Origin: an uncultured Cohaesibacter sp.
GTDB taxonomy: Bacteria; Pseudomonadota; Alphaproteobacteria; Rhizobiales; Cohaesibacteraceae
Direction of reading: 5' to 3'
DNA: 64,000 nucleotides
NCBI RefSeq assembly: GCF_963664735.1
Contig: NZ_OY761553.1
Span: 1,441,303-1,505,302 of the forward strand
The notes under the pieces were generated by a model that searched no databases, was not told the DNA's origin, and was given only the letters and a program-made list of their open reading frames with translations. Both the position numbers and the translations under genes were made by a program. Below, piece after piece: positions 18,140 through 27,740 of this stretch (position 1 is its first letter; every line of letters starts with the position of its first letter).

Positions 18140-21133
18140 TTAGTCCTTGTCAGCAGCTTCTTGCACTGGTCCAATGATACGGACAAAACAATCACGCGCT
18201 GCATGCTGATAGGTTTTCAGGGCCTCTTCCAGACTTCGCATATCGATTTCTCCAGATGCATCGACAATGACTTTCTTCAACGCGCTTGCTGCGCTGTTTG
18301 GATCGAAGCTCTCTGAAAGACATACACGCAGTATCTGCGTCACGTCATGATAAAGACGGATAGCGGGCAACAGAATGTCAGCGTCGTTTTTATCGATTAA
18401 CCCTCTGTCGACGCAGAAGCGCAAAGTCTGAGCTGTATTTGTATGCAGTATCTCCTGATTATCGTGGGCATATACGAGTTGCAACCCTTGAGCGATAAAC
18501 TCAACATCTACCAACCCACCAGGAATTTGCTTGATATTCCAGATATCTGCTGTGCTCTTCTCGCGCTCTATCCGCGCGCGCATTTGTGCTATGTCGCTCT
18601 TGATCTTGGCTTCGTCTCTTTGCCTTGAGAGAATTGAAACAATCTCTTGGCGAACATCTTTGCAAAAGGCTTCATCGCCCGCAATGATACGGGCTCTTGT
18701 CAGAGCCATATGCTCCCAAGTCCACGCATCGGATATGTGATAGCTCTTGAAGGAGTTGAACGACGTTGCCAGGGGACCAGAGTTGCCTGAGGGTCTTAGC
18801 CGGAAATCAACTTCATACAGCTCACCTTCCGCTGTGGGCGCAGAGAGAGCGGTAATGAGCCTCTGGGTCAGGCGCGCATAATATTGCGTCGCCGATAGCG
18901 ACTTCTTGCCATCAGAAAAACTGGCGTCTTTGTCATGATCATAGATGAGCATCAAATCGAGATCGGACGATGCGGTCATCTCGCGGCCGCCAAGCTTACC
19001 CATCGCGATCACAGCAACCTGTCCACCGGGAATATTGCCATGTCGTTCCTGCAACTCCTTGAGGGACTGGTTCAGCATGTGGCGAATGATGACGCCGGCC
19101 AACATGGCATATGCTGCGCCCGCCTGAGAGGCAGAGATAATTCCCATAAGAATTCGGACGCCAATGAGAAACAATTGCTCCTGACCGAAAATACGTGCCG
19201 TATCGAGAGCATCTTCAAAACATGTTGCTTCAGCGAGCGCCTTGGCCAACTGGGCATCAAGATATTCTCGCTCCAGAATGTCTCCCAGAAAGGCAGGATC
19301 CAGAAGAGCGTCAATAACACGCGGACGCCGCCCCATTGTGCGGGCAAGACGCGGCGATGCCCCCAGAATGATAATCAGCGTTTCAAAAAGCTGGGGGTTG
19401 TTTCTCAGAAGTGAGAACACTTGCACCCCTGACGGCAATGCCTTCAGGAAGGCGTGAAATGACAGGAAGGCGTTGTCAGGATTGTCTGTCTTGCCAAGAG
19501 CTGATAGCAAATCCGGCGTGAATTCGGTTAGCCGTTCTCGCGCTTTTGCAGATCGCATGGCGGGATAGCGACCGAAATGCCAACTCCGCACGGTATTGAT
19601 CACTTCCTTCGGGTTGGCAAAGCCCATAGACGCAAGAGTTTCGATTGTTCCGGGATCGTAATCCTCGCCAGTAAAGACAAGATTTCCGCCATCCTTTGCA
19701 CCAAGCCCCTGCTCTTCCTTGAAAAGATTTGAGTAGTGCTTCTGCACGCACTCTAGCCATCCGCGCAGATCTCTCTTGAACAATCCCGCGTCTTCATAGC
19801 CCATCATGCAGGCGATTTCAGCAACGCCTTCATCACTTTGCGGCATGAGGTGGGTCTGTTCATCACGTTGCATCTGAATTCTATGTTCAACTTTGCGCAG
19901 AAATTCATATGCCTTGGTCAGTTCATCGCGCGCCTTACCAGAAATCCATGTCAGACCGACCAGTTCCGAAAGCATTGGAATGGTTTCCCTGCCACGCAAT
20001 GCAGGATTTCTTCCCCCCGCTATCAGTTGCTGCGTTTGCACAAAGAACTCGATTTCACGAATTCCTCCCCTGCCCAACTTTACATTGTGGCCGTTGATCG
20101 CGATCGAGCCGTGCCCCTTATGGGCGTGGATCTGGCGTTTGATGGAGTGGACATCGGCCAACGCTGCATAGTCAAAATATTTTCGCCAGATAAAGGGAGA
20201 AATTTCATCAAGGAAAGCTTGCCCGGCTTCCAGATCTCCGGCACAAGGACGGGCCTTGATGAGCGCCGCTCGCTCCCAATTCTGCCCCATGCTTTCATAA
20301 TATTGCAGAGCAGCAAGGCCCCCCACTGCCGGAGGCGTTGACCCGGGATCAGGCCTAAGTCTCAGATCTGTCCGAAAGACATAGCCTTCTGCGGTGCGCT
20401 CTTGCATGATCTTGACCAGTTGCCGTGTTAGCCGAACATAGGTCCTGTTCAATTCATATGGATCATCGCAGCAGCCGGCAGAAGCATCGTAGAGAATGAT
20501 CAAATCGATATCAGAGGAATAATTCAGCTCCCCGGCGCCATGTTTGCCCATGGCAAGCGCGATATATCCGCATTTGCTTTCAGGGTCATCCGGATTGGGT
20601 AGCGATATCTTCCCTTTCCGATGGTATTCCGCCAAGGCAAACCGAAGCGCTCCTCGCAAGGTTGCATCTGCGATCTCTGTCAGGGCGTTTGTAACTTGTT
20701 TGACAGACCAGAGCCCCGAAAGATCAGCAAGCGCGATGGTAAGTGCGGCATCTTGCTTTATAAGCCGCAAATGCCGCATGATTGCCGCTTCGCTCTCCTG
20801 CTTTTCGTCAATTGCCTTTCGGACCAAAGCCGTGATGCGATCTTCTGGGGCCTCACTCAATATGTCTGAAAGGCGTTCAGGATTTCGAACCATAAGGTCT
20901 CTGAGAAAAGACGAGGTGCTGCATATTCCGGCAAACAGACCATGGAGTTTTTCCAGTTCGAGGGCTTCCTGCAAAGATGCGAGTTTTTGCTCCGCGCTTT
21001 CATCTTCACTTTTCAGCTTTTGGCAGCTCTCTATAAGCAAAGAAAGTTGATCTTCATCAGCACTGCTCGGAGGAAACGATTTGGCATCCCGCCAAAAAGC
21101 ATTCAAAGCAAGGTTCACTGTTTCCGTCATCAT
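18140..21133 (-). CDS. glnE: Bifunctional glutamine synthetase adenylyltransferase/deadenylase
   Basis: A 997-residue enzyme that adds and removes AMP on glutamine synthetase under PII control and so couples its activity to nitrogen status. Two nucleotidyltransferase domains are visible. The N-terminal deadenylase-type one has GAGELNYSSDIDLIILYD and the C-terminal adenylyltransferase-type one has GGREMTASSDLDLMLIYD. Each carries the paired Asp metal ligands and is followed by an RLRPDPGSTP or RLRPSGNSGP motif. The length is normal for alphaproteobacterial GlnE. GGGGAGGAAAG directly before the ATG at 21133 fixes the start; the frame is open ten codons further. Confidence 0.97.
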   Translation of the reverse strand: MMTETVNLALNAFWRDAKSFPPSSADEDQLSLLIESCQKLKSEDESAEQKLASLQEALELEKLHGLFAGICSTSSFLRDLMVRNPERLSDILSEAPEDRITALVRKAIDEKQESEAAIMRHLRLIKQDAALTIALADLSGLWSVKQVTNALTEIADATLRGALRFALAEYHRKGKISLPNPDDPESKCGYIALAMGKHGAGELNYSSDIDLIILYDASAGCCDDPYELNRTYVRLTRQLVKIMQERTAEGYVFRTDLRLRPDPGSTPPAVGGLAALQYYESMGQNWERAALIKARPCAGDLEAGQAFLDEISPFIWRKYFDYAALADVHSIKRQIHAHKGHGSIAINGHNVKLGRGGIREIEFFVQTQQLIAGGRNPALRGRETIPMLSELVGLTWISGKARDELTKAYEFLRKVEHRIQMQRDEQTHLMPQSDEGVAEIACMMGYEDAGLFKRDLRGWLECVQKHYSNLFKEEQGLGAKDGGNLVFTGEDYDPGTIETLASMGFANPKEVINTVRSWHFGRYPAMRSAKARERLTEFTPDLLSALGKTDNPDNAFLSFHAFLKALPSGVQVFSLLRNNPQLFETLIIILGASPRLARTMGRRPRVIDALLDPAFLGDILEREYLDAQLAKALAEATCFEDALDTARIFGQEQLFLIGVRILMGIISASQAGAAYAMLAGVIIRHMLNQSLKELQERHGNIPGGQVAVIAMGKLGGREMTASSDLDLMLIYDHDKDASFSDGKKSLSATQYYARLTQRLITALSAPTAEGELYEVDFRLRPSGNSGPLATSFNSFKSYHISDAWTWEHMALTRARIIAGDEAFCKDVRQEIVSILSRQRDEAKIKSDIAQMRARIEREKSTADIWNIKQIPGGLVDVEFIAQGLQLVYAHDNQEILHTNTAQTLRFCVDRGLIDKNDADILLPAIRLYHDVTQILRVCLSESFDPNSAASALKKVIVDASGEIDMRSLEEALKTYQHAARDCFVRIIGPVQEAADKD

Positions 21134-21284
21134 CTTTCCTCCCCGATTCTCTGCCCCAGTCACCAGATAGCCCGGCCTATTCCTCTTAAGACAAAATTCT
21201 TAAAAGGAATTCAAGTTCCATTACAATTGCGAGAGCAGATCTCATAGCAGCTTAAACCCTCTGAAGGCATTGCACTTAAGGGCA

Positions 21285-22817
21285 TTAGTCGGTTCCAAGC
21301 CCCTCATTTTCCCTGTTATCGATCGCATCGGCTTTTGCTTGCGCTGCGGCTGGAAAATGAATTGAAAAAACGAGTCCCGGTTCATTGTCACCAAGTTCTA
21401 TTCTGGCATCGTGCAGGGTCGCCACAGCATTGACCAAACTGAGCCCCAAACCGGAACCTGGCTGACTTCGGCTTTTATCGAGCCGAACAAATCTTTGCAG
21501 GACACGCGATCTGTCTTCAGCAGGAATCCCCTGCCCGTTATCCGACACCGTCAAGGTAATAATGCGCTTTGGATGTTTATCGTCTGCTGACTTTTTCTCT
21601 TCATTCTGTTTTACAGAAACATGCATCTCAGGCGTTCGAAGCATTCGTTCCGAACCGTCATCTACGGCCTTTTCTCTTAGTTCCTTGCTATAGCGAACAG
21701 CATATTTGAGTGCGTTGTCGATGAGATTTGCCAATGCCTGGCTGATGAGTTCACGATTGCCATTTATCAATAGACCCTGCTCGACGTCGCAGCTTAAAAC
21801 AGCACCTTCATCATCGGCAACAGGTTCGTAGAGTTCGGCCATATCGGCAGCAATGGCGCTGATATCAAGCGACGTCTTTTCTATTTGCGTAGACTTGGCT
21901 TCAACGCGCGCAATGCGCAGTAATGCATCGAAGGTGCGGATCAAACTGTCAGATTCTTCGAGCGTTTGCTCAAGGGCTTCCTTATATTTCTCCGGACTGG
22001 AATCCTCAGAGGCGAGCGTCACCTCTACTCTGTTACGCAGGCGCGTCAAAGGTGTCTTCAGATCGTGAGCAATGTTGTCCGAGACCTCTTTCAACCCCGT
22101 CATCAACATTTCAATGCGCGAGAGCATCGTGTTGAGGTTTTCTGATAGTCTGTCAAATTCATCACCCGTTTGCGTAACGGGAAGCCGCTCATCGAGCTGA
22201 CCGCGCATGATGTTGCCGGACGCTTCGGCAATGACATCGATCCTCTTGAGCACCTTGCGAGACACAAACATCCATGACAGAAGCGCCAGCACAATCATCA
22301 GGATCGCCGAAACTATAAAGGCCTGCTCCACCACCCTCCGGAAGACCTCACGTTCGCCAACATCACGCCCTACGAGAAGACGGTAGCCGCCGAAAATCTC
22401 ATAGACGCTGACGACAGCATTATACTCTTTTCGCTCTGTTTCACCCAATCGCTGATAGGGAACGGATTGTTCGATCGCCCCTCGCTCTTCCAGGATCCAT
22501 TTGGGCAAAGCGGCTACATTGCCGGCGACATAAAGCCCGCGACTATCCGTTACCAGATATAGGCTGGCACCCGGGCGCCTTGATCGCTCCTCGATCACCT
22601 TTACCAAACCGGCCATGCCGTTTGTTTGGTATTGATCGACCAATCCGCGCACTTCCACCTCAATTGTCGAATTGAGCTGTTTCGTCATCAAAAGTTGTGT
22701 GTTGAGAGAAATATAGACGATCAGGAAAATTGCAAAAATGGAAAAAATGATCAAATAGATCGCGCTCAGCTTAAAAGCTGTCGTCCGCATTGTCTTATTG
22801 ATCGACCCGAGAGACAT
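21285..22817 (-). CDS. Sensor histidine kinase with HAMP domain
   Basis: A 510-residue membrane kinase. Transmembrane helices are at about 16-38 and 165-187 with a periplasmic sensor of about 125 residues. HAMP (about 186-239), a HisKA domain with phospho-His251 (SDNIAHDLKTPLTRLRN) and an ATPase domain (ALANLIDNALKYA, DNGQGIPAEDR, GSGLGLSLV) follow. The response regulator gene directly upstream is the natural partner. The order with degP and glnE is conserved in rhizobia, which suggests an envelope-related signal, but the stimulus is unknown. A charged linker within the ATPase domain (about 380-420, EKKSADDKHPKR) looks like an insertion. Confidence 0.92.
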   Translation of the reverse strand: MSLGSINKTMRTTAFKLSAIYLIIFSIFAIFLIVYISLNTQLLMTKQLNSTIEVEVRGLVDQYQTNGMAGLVKVIEERSRRPGASLYLVTDSRGLYVAGNVAALPKWILEERGAIEQSVPYQRLGETERKEYNAVVSVYEIFGGYRLLVGRDVGEREVFRRVVEQAFIVSAILMIVLALLSWMFVSRKVLKRIDVIAEASGNIMRGQLDERLPVTQTGDEFDRLSENLNTMLSRIEMLMTGLKEVSDNIAHDLKTPLTRLRNRVEVTLASEDSSPEKYKEALEQTLEESDSLIRTFDALLRIARVEAKSTQIEKTSLDISAIAADMAELYEPVADDEGAVLSCDVEQGLLINGNRELISQALANLIDNALKYAVRYSKELREKAVDDGSERMLRTPEMHVSVKQNEEKKSADDKHPKRIITLTVSDNGQGIPAEDRSRVLQRFVRLDKSRSQPGSGLGLSLVNAVATLHDARIELGDNEPGLVFSIHFPAAAQAKADAIDNRENEGLGTD

Positions 22818-22853
22818 ACATACTCCGATGCACTAAAGACATCTGGCAAAGAT

Positions 22854-22880
22854 AAAAAACCGCCTGCTTGCATCAAGGCG
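22854..22880 (-). terminator. Possible terminator between response regulator and kinase genes
   Basis: On the minus strand CGCCT/AGGCG encloses a 10-base loop and is followed by GTTTTTT. It sits in the 91-base gap between the regulator and kinase genes. The stem is short. It could lower kinase expression relative to the regulator. Confidence 0.45.
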
Positions 22881-22908
22881 AAACCATATTTCTGCGCCTT
22901 GGCAGGCA

Positions 22909-23586
22909 TTAATCAGGTTCGCGCAGACTATAACCGGACCCGCGGACGGTCTGCAGTAACGCAGGATCAAAGCCCTTGTCTATTTTGGAGCGCAAACGAG
23001 AAATATGTACGTCAATCACGTTGGTCTGAGGATCAAAGTGATAGTCCCAAACATTCTCAAGCAGCATAGTCCTTGTGACAACTTGCCCGGCATTTTTCAT
23101 GAGATATTCGAGCAAACGGAATTCGCGTGGTTGGAGGAGAATGGTTTCTCCAGCTCGCTTGACTGTGTGAGACAAGCGATCAAGCTCCAGATCAGCAACA
23201 CGGTAGACCGTTTCCACTTCGCCGGGGTTGCGTCGACGGGCCATGACCTCAATGCGGGCGAGAAGTTCCGTGAAAGCATATGGCTTGGTAAGATAGTCAT
23301 CGCCTCCAGCTCTCAAGCCAGTAACGCGATCATCGACTTCGCCGAGAGCGGAGAGGATCAGAACCGGGGTTTGGTCCCCCTCCTGACGTCTCTGTTCAAT
23401 GATGGAAAGTCCGTCGCGCTTGGGTAGCATGCGGTCGACGATCATCACGTCATAGCTGCTATTGGCTGCCATATCGTACCCCAGCGCCCCATCGGAGGCA
23501 TGCTCACAATGATGACCGGCTTCTTTAAGGCCTTTTGCCAGATAAGCTGCAGCCTCAATGTCGTCTTCGATGATCAGGATACGCAT
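22909..23586 (-). CDS. OmpR-family response regulator
   Basis: A 225-residue two-domain regulator. The receiver domain (1-118) has the acidic pair in IIEDD, phospho-Asp51 (VMIVDRMLPKRDG) and the conserved Lys in LTKPYAF. The winged-helix domain (about 128-222) has PREFRLLEYLMKNAGQVV and TVRGSGYSLREPD. It is the partner of the HAMP-type kinase gene that follows on the same strand. The ATG at 23586 starts MRILIIEDD as usual; the 50-codon upstream extension is not family-like. The DegP gene just upstream makes an envelope-stress role plausible but unproven. Confidence 0.95.
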   Translation of the reverse strand: MRILIIEDDIEAAAYLAKGLKEAGHHCEHASDGALGYDMAANSSYDVMIVDRMLPKRDGLSIIEQRRQEGDQTPVLILSALGEVDDRVTGLRAGGDDYLTKPYAFTELLARIEVMARRRNPGEVETVYRVADLELDRLSHTVKRAGETILLQPREFRLLEYLMKNAGQVVTRTMLLENVWDYHFDPQTNVIDVHISRLRSKIDKGFDPALLQTVRGSGYSLREPD

Positions 23587-23753
23587 AATTCGCCTCGTAA
23601 CTACCTTTTGGCCCAGCATCGTTGCAGCTGCCAGTCTTGATCTTGCCGCTCTTGGTGGATGGTCTAGAGGATTATAGCGGTCTTTGCCAAGCTGCAAAGG
23701 TCGTTTAGGGGGAATTTTCTGCCAAATCACAAGCATGCGGGACGGAAGGAAAG

Positions 23754-23781
23754 AAAAACGGGGGGACTGGATAGTCTCCCC
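23754..23781 (-). terminator. Intrinsic terminator downstream of degP
   Basis: On the minus strand GGGGAGACT, loop ATCC, AGTCCCC (one bulged A), then CCGTTTTTC. It lies about 70 bases past the degP stop and separates it from the response regulator. Confidence 0.75.
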
Positions 23782-23852
23782 ATTTCCAGTATTAAACCAA
23801 GGACTAAGTTGCCTATTTGAAATGGGCTCAAAGTCCTTGGAGAGGTTGCAGA

Positions 23853-25370
23853 TTACTTTTTGAGGGGCAGCCCGACAAAGCGGATACCGTCACTGCTCTT
23901 GATACGCATCAGAATGGTTTTACGACCATTGTCCTTGGCTTCAGAAATCTGATCCTGAGCTTCCTTGATGGTTTTGACTTGTTTGCCACCAATTGACTCA
24001 ATAATGTCGCCTGCGCTTAGGCCCTTTTCAGCGGCAACGCCATCAGGATCAACATCCGTAATCTGGAGGCCTTCATCACCAGCCTGAAGGTCCAAGCCAA
24101 ATTGTTCAAATGCAGCTGGGGCAGCCGACTGCTGACCATCCGACGAAGAATCGTCATTGGATGCTACTTCATCCGGATACAGGCCAAGATGGACGGAGAT
24201 CTTGATTTCCTTGCTATCGCGCCAAACAGTGAGTTCAACGTCTGAATCAGGATCGGCGCGACCAATGTGGCGAGCCAATTCCCGCGTATTTTTAACAGTC
24301 TCACCATCGACCGCCAGAATGACGTCACCAACCTTGACGCCCGCCTTAAATGCCGGTGCGGTTTCATCGGTGCTGGTAACCATGGCGCCGGATGCCTCGG
24401 AAAGGCCCAAGCTATCGGCAATGTCGTCAGTAACGTTCTGAATATGAACACCGAGCCAGCCGCGTTTAACCTTGCCGTCATGCTGCAGATCGCTGATCAC
24501 ATCCTTGGCAACTTCTGCAGGAATTGCAAAAGCGATACCAACGTTGCCGCCTGAAGGAGAGTAGATTGCAGTGTTGATGCCGATTACTTCACCATTCAGG
24601 TTAAAGGTTGGGCCGCCGGAGTTGCCTTTGTTGACTGCGGCATCGATCTGGATGAAGCTTTCATAGTTTTTCGCGCTAATGTCTCGTCCATCTGCGGAAA
24701 TAATACCCGCAGTTACAGTGCCACCAAGGCCAAACGGATTACCAACGGCAAGCACCCAAGAGCCGACAGGTGGCAAGGTATCGGCAAATTTCACATATTT
24801 GAACTTGCGGTCAGGATCTTTCACTTTCAGCAGCGCCAGATCGGACTTCTCATCGGAACCAACCAAATCTGCGGCAAGCTTGGTGCCATCATCCATGACC
24901 AGCGTGAATTCAACGCCTTTATCGACCACATGATGGTTTGTTACAACATATCCGTCTTCAGAAATGAAGAAGCCAGAGCCCTGCGCCTGAGCATAATGAG
25001 GAACCGCTTTTTTCCTGTCCTGATCCCCATTTTCGTCCTGATCGCCAAACCGACGGAAGAAGCGGTTGAATGGATGGTCTTTGGGAAGATCCTTGAATTC
25101 AGGGAAACCCGGAATAGAAAAATTCTGAACGGTTTGTGGCTCGATTTGCGTTTTAACCTGCACAGAAACCACGGCAGGCTTTACGGCTGCAACAACGTTG
25201 GTGAAATCTACCGGCTGAGCTTGTGCCGTAACCTGAACGGCCTCAGCCCTAGCGCTAGGTTGACCGGTAATTAATGTCGGAATTGTTGATCCCGCAACAA
25301 CGCCCAAACACAGGGCGGATGCCAACAGGGTTGTCTTTACCGAGACGTGTTTAAACTTGGATTTGATCAT
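23853..25370 (-). CDS. degP: Periplasmic serine protease/chaperone DegP (HtrA)
   Basis: A 505-residue periplasmic quality-control protease. The N-terminal signal sequence (ASALCLGVVAGSTIPTLI) is followed by a trypsin-like domain with His147 (VVTNHHVVD), Asp177 (KSDLALLKV) and Ser251 (NKGNSGGPTFN). Two PDZ domains follow (KRGWLGVHIQNV and GLQITDVDPDGVAAEKGLSA). The layout is that of the Do/DegP class. The ATG at 25370 has GGAG upstream; an extension of 20 codons to 25430 is open but not signal-peptide-like. A heat-shock-like promoter at 25523-25550 suggests RpoH control. The neighbours (two-component pair, Hsp70-like protein, cytochrome c assembly) fit an envelope-stress role. Confidence 0.95.
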   Translation of the reverse strand: MIKSKFKHVSVKTTLLASALCLGVVAGSTIPTLITGQPSARAEAVQVTAQAQPVDFTNVVAAVKPAVVSVQVKTQIEPQTVQNFSIPGFPEFKDLPKDHPFNRFFRRFGDQDENGDQDRKKAVPHYAQAQGSGFFISEDGYVVTNHHVVDKGVEFTLVMDDGTKLAADLVGSDEKSDLALLKVKDPDRKFKYVKFADTLPPVGSWVLAVGNPFGLGGTVTAGIISADGRDISAKNYESFIQIDAAVNKGNSGGPTFNLNGEVIGINTAIYSPSGGNVGIAFAIPAEVAKDVISDLQHDGKVKRGWLGVHIQNVTDDIADSLGLSEASGAMVTSTDETAPAFKAGVKVGDVILAVDGETVKNTRELARHIGRADPDSDVELTVWRDSKEIKISVHLGLYPDEVASNDDSSSDGQQSAAPAAFEQFGLDLQAGDEGLQITDVDPDGVAAEKGLSAGDIIESIGGKQVKTIKEAQDQISEAKDNGRKTILMRIKSSDGIRFVGLPLKK

Positions 25371-25522
25371 CAAGGGTCTCCGCTCGTTTTCTGCTCTGGC
25401 GCCCAATTGCGATCGGGACAGAGTGTTCAATTTGCTTGTTCAATTCTTTTCGCGTCCGCAGAACGCTGGCGTCCTATCGGTTTTATGCCGCGCTCATTGC
25501 GCTGTAACGTGATGCCTATTTT

Positions 25523-25550
25523 ATATGGGGCAAAATTGACCAGATACGAG
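25523..25550 (-). promoter_or_regulatory. RpoH-like heat-shock promoter of degP
   Basis: On the minus strand CTCGTAT (25544-25550), 13 bases, then CCCCATAT (25523-25530). This matches the sigma-32 consensus CTTGAAA-N13-15-CCCCATNT with an exact -10 and a partial -35. It would give a leader of about 145 bases before degP. The rest of the 353-base gap (25371-25723) is AT-rich and shows no gene. Confidence 0.6.
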
Positions 25551-25723
25551 CGGATTGAATTAAAGATGCGTAATGTTAAGAAAGTGGCATTTTTTCTTTT
25601 ATTACATACACTTATCAATTTTTAAAAATGGAAATAGACAAAAATAACACAAAGAATTGAGATGACCGGTCATAATTCGGCATTCTTTTGCCACAATTCT
25701 TAACGGATTGAGAGAGCTCTTGC

Positions 25724-26989
25724 TTATCCGAACCGACGCTGCGCTTCCAATGCGAGACCGATTCCTACAGAACCGAAAGCGTCACCATGAATAACTTCCG
25801 CTTTAGGAACCATATCTGTAAGACTTTGCCGTATGTAAGGAACCTTGGTCGACCCACCAGTCAAAAACACGGCTGAAATATCCGTTCCGGACAAGGCCGC
25901 CTGTTTCAGTGCCTCGGCGATCGTGTCTTTGATGCGTTCGGTACCATGGGCAAGGCTTTCAACCAAATCATCTCTGGAAATGGATGCCTCAAGACCCTTC
26001 TCGATAAATGAAAGCGCCAACTGTGTTTGATCTTCATCGGACAGGATGACTTTGCTGTCTTCAACGGAAAGGGCAAGCCGGTGCCCTTCGCGCAGATCAA
26101 GCAACTTGATCAGTCTGTCGAGGAGATGCGGCTTCTTTGCCTCTCTTCTCAGATAACGCAACTCGGTATGGGTTTTATGGTCATAGAGGAAATTGATTTT
26201 CTGCCAGGTAGCCAGATCGTGATAATAGCCCACGGGCATCAGGCGACCGTCTTTTATCATTTCGCTTTGATAACCAAGCAAAGGCATGACACGAGCAAGC
26301 GAAAGCCATCGGTCGAAATCCGTTCCACCTATGTGGATGCCTGTATTAGCGAGAATTTGATCTCGGGACTGTGAATTTTGGCTTGCGGAAATCGCGGGAT
26401 CGATTTTCAGGATGGTAAAGTCAGACGTTCCACCGCCGATATCGACAATGAGAGCCGTTTCTTCTCGCTTCGCATGTTGTTGGAAATCGCGCGCGGCCGC
26501 CACGGGTTCATATTCGAACTCAACGTTGGTAAAACCAATATCCTTGGCAATGGCGCGCATCGTGTCTTCGGCTTCGCGGTCGGCATCGGCATCATTGTCG
26601 ACAAAAAACACTGGGCGTCCCATGACAACATGGGTCAATTCAGCATCGTTTGAAGCCTCAGCTTTTGCCTTCATGTGGCGCAGAAACAATGACAAAACAG
26701 CCGTGAAGGGTTTGCGCTCTTTTCCAACCATGGTGAATTCTTGCATGGTTGGCGTCCCAAGTATGGACTTAAGCGCACGCATCATGCGCCCTTCTCCGCC
26801 TTCCAGATAAACATCAATAGCATGCCTGCCCAAGTGAACGGCGTTATCTTCGAAATCAAAGAAAAGTGCAGAAGGAATTGTGATTTCATCCCCTTCCATT
26901 GGCATCAATCTGGCGCGTCCGTCTTGAACTAGGCCCAGGGTTGAGTTTGATGTCCCGAAATCCAAACCACAGCATGTTTGCTCAACCAT
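25724..26989 (-). CDS. Hsp70-like ATPase (YegD type)
   Basis: A 421-residue protein consisting essentially of the Hsp70/actin-type ATPase fold without the DnaK substrate-binding domain. Phosphate-1 is CCGLDFGTSNSTLG near the N-terminus, phosphate-2 is IVDIGGGTSDFTIL, and the adenosine motif is VFLTGGSTKVPYIRQ. This is the architecture of E. coli YegD and its relatives, whose function is not established; they may act as chaperones without a typical lid. No dnaJ or grpE partner is nearby. I chose the ATG at 26989, because the upstream extension overlaps a terminator hairpin. Its position next to degP suggests protein quality control, which is inference. Confidence 0.88.
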   Translation of the reverse strand: MVEQTCCGLDFGTSNSTLGLVQDGRARLMPMEGDEITIPSALFFDFEDNAVHLGRHAIDVYLEGGEGRMMRALKSILGTPTMQEFTMVGKERKPFTAVLSLFLRHMKAKAEASNDAELTHVVMGRPVFFVDNDADADREAEDTMRAIAKDIGFTNVEFEYEPVAAARDFQQHAKREETALIVDIGGGTSDFTILKIDPAISASQNSQSRDQILANTGIHIGGTDFDRWLSLARVMPLLGYQSEMIKDGRLMPVGYYHDLATWQKINFLYDHKTHTELRYLRREAKKPHLLDRLIKLLDLREGHRLALSVEDSKVILSDEDQTQLALSFIEKGLEASISRDDLVESLAHGTERIKDTIAEALKQAALSGTDISAVFLTGGSTKVPYIRQSLTDMVPKAEVIHGDAFGSVGIGLALEAQRRFG

Positions 26990-27021
26990 TGCCAAACCCT
27001 TCCTTGCATCACCAACTGACG

Positions 27022-27054
27022 AAAAAAGCATCGAGGCGCGTAAACACCCGATGC
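27022..27054 (-). terminator. Intrinsic terminator behind the ccm operon, just before the Hsp70-like gene
   Basis: On the minus strand GCATCGGG...CCTCGATGC (one bulge) is followed by TTTTTT. It ends the ccmI-E-F-H transcript 131 bases past ccmH. It lies only 33 bases before the Hsp70-like start codon, so transcripts initiated further upstream must pass it. Confidence 0.72.
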
Positions 27055-27184
27055 CTGAGCAGGCGGGAGTAGCATGAAGTCAACCGATTTGAAAGTGTCA
27101 ATTCCACAGCTTTTTGGCAATCGGTAGAAAAGAAAACTCAATCAAACAGGGAAGAGGCAAGAATAGAAATGAATGAAGCCAATC

Positions 27185-27709
27185 TCAGCTGTCTTTACCA
27201 TCGGAAAGAATGGCATCAAGCCGATCTTGCTCCTCTTCGCTAAGGTGATTTCGACCGGAAGCTTCAGCCTTTTGAGCGATGACACGATTTCTCTGATAGA
27301 AGAGAAAAATCCCCATGCCGCCCAACAAGAGTACCAGCGGCCCGAAAGCCCAGAGAAGCAAATTCTTGGAAGAAAAAGTAGGCTTGAGAAGAACAAATTC
27401 GCCATACCGATCCACAAGGTACTCCTTAACTTGTTTGTCGCTATCTCCCTTGGAAAGGCGGTCACGAACCAGAATGCGGAGGTCTCGTGCCAAAGGAGCA
27501 TCGGAATCATCAATCGATTGATTCTGGCAAACAAGGCAACGCAACCCTTCTGAAATATCACGCGCGCGTGATTCCAGTTTCGGGTCTTTGAGCATTTCAT
27601 CGGGCTTGACCGCAAAAGCTGTTTGTGCAGCAAACTGAACTGACAAGGTCAACAAAAATACCGCTATTGTTCGCGTAAGGAAGCGAGATTTGAGAATTTT
27701 GGCCAACAT
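27185..27709 (-). CDS. ccmH: Cytochrome c maturation protein CcmH (CycL)
   Basis: A 174-residue membrane-anchored thiol oxidoreductase that keeps the apocytochrome CXXCH cysteines reduced for haem attachment. A signal peptide (residues 1-33) is followed by the periplasmic domain with the signature LRCLVCQNQS (Cys58, Cys61). A C-terminal transmembrane helix (about 120-142) and a short cytoplasmic tail end it. The family's usual length is about 150-175. AGGA before the ATG at 27709 fixes the start; an open extension overlaps ccmF. It is the last gene of the ccmI-E-F-H operon, 31 bases after ccmF. Confidence 0.95.
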   Translation of the reverse strand: MLAKILKSRFLTRTIAVFLLTLSVQFAAQTAFAVKPDEMLKDPKLESRARDISEGLRCLVCQNQSIDDSDAPLARDLRILVRDRLSKGDSDKQVKEYLVDRYGEFVLLKPTFSSKNLLLWAFGPLVLLLGGMGIFLFYQRNRVIAQKAEASGRNHLSEEEQDRLDAILSDGKDS

Positions 27710-27740
27710 ATTTGTTCCTGCTTTTGCTCTGCTCTCGAAA

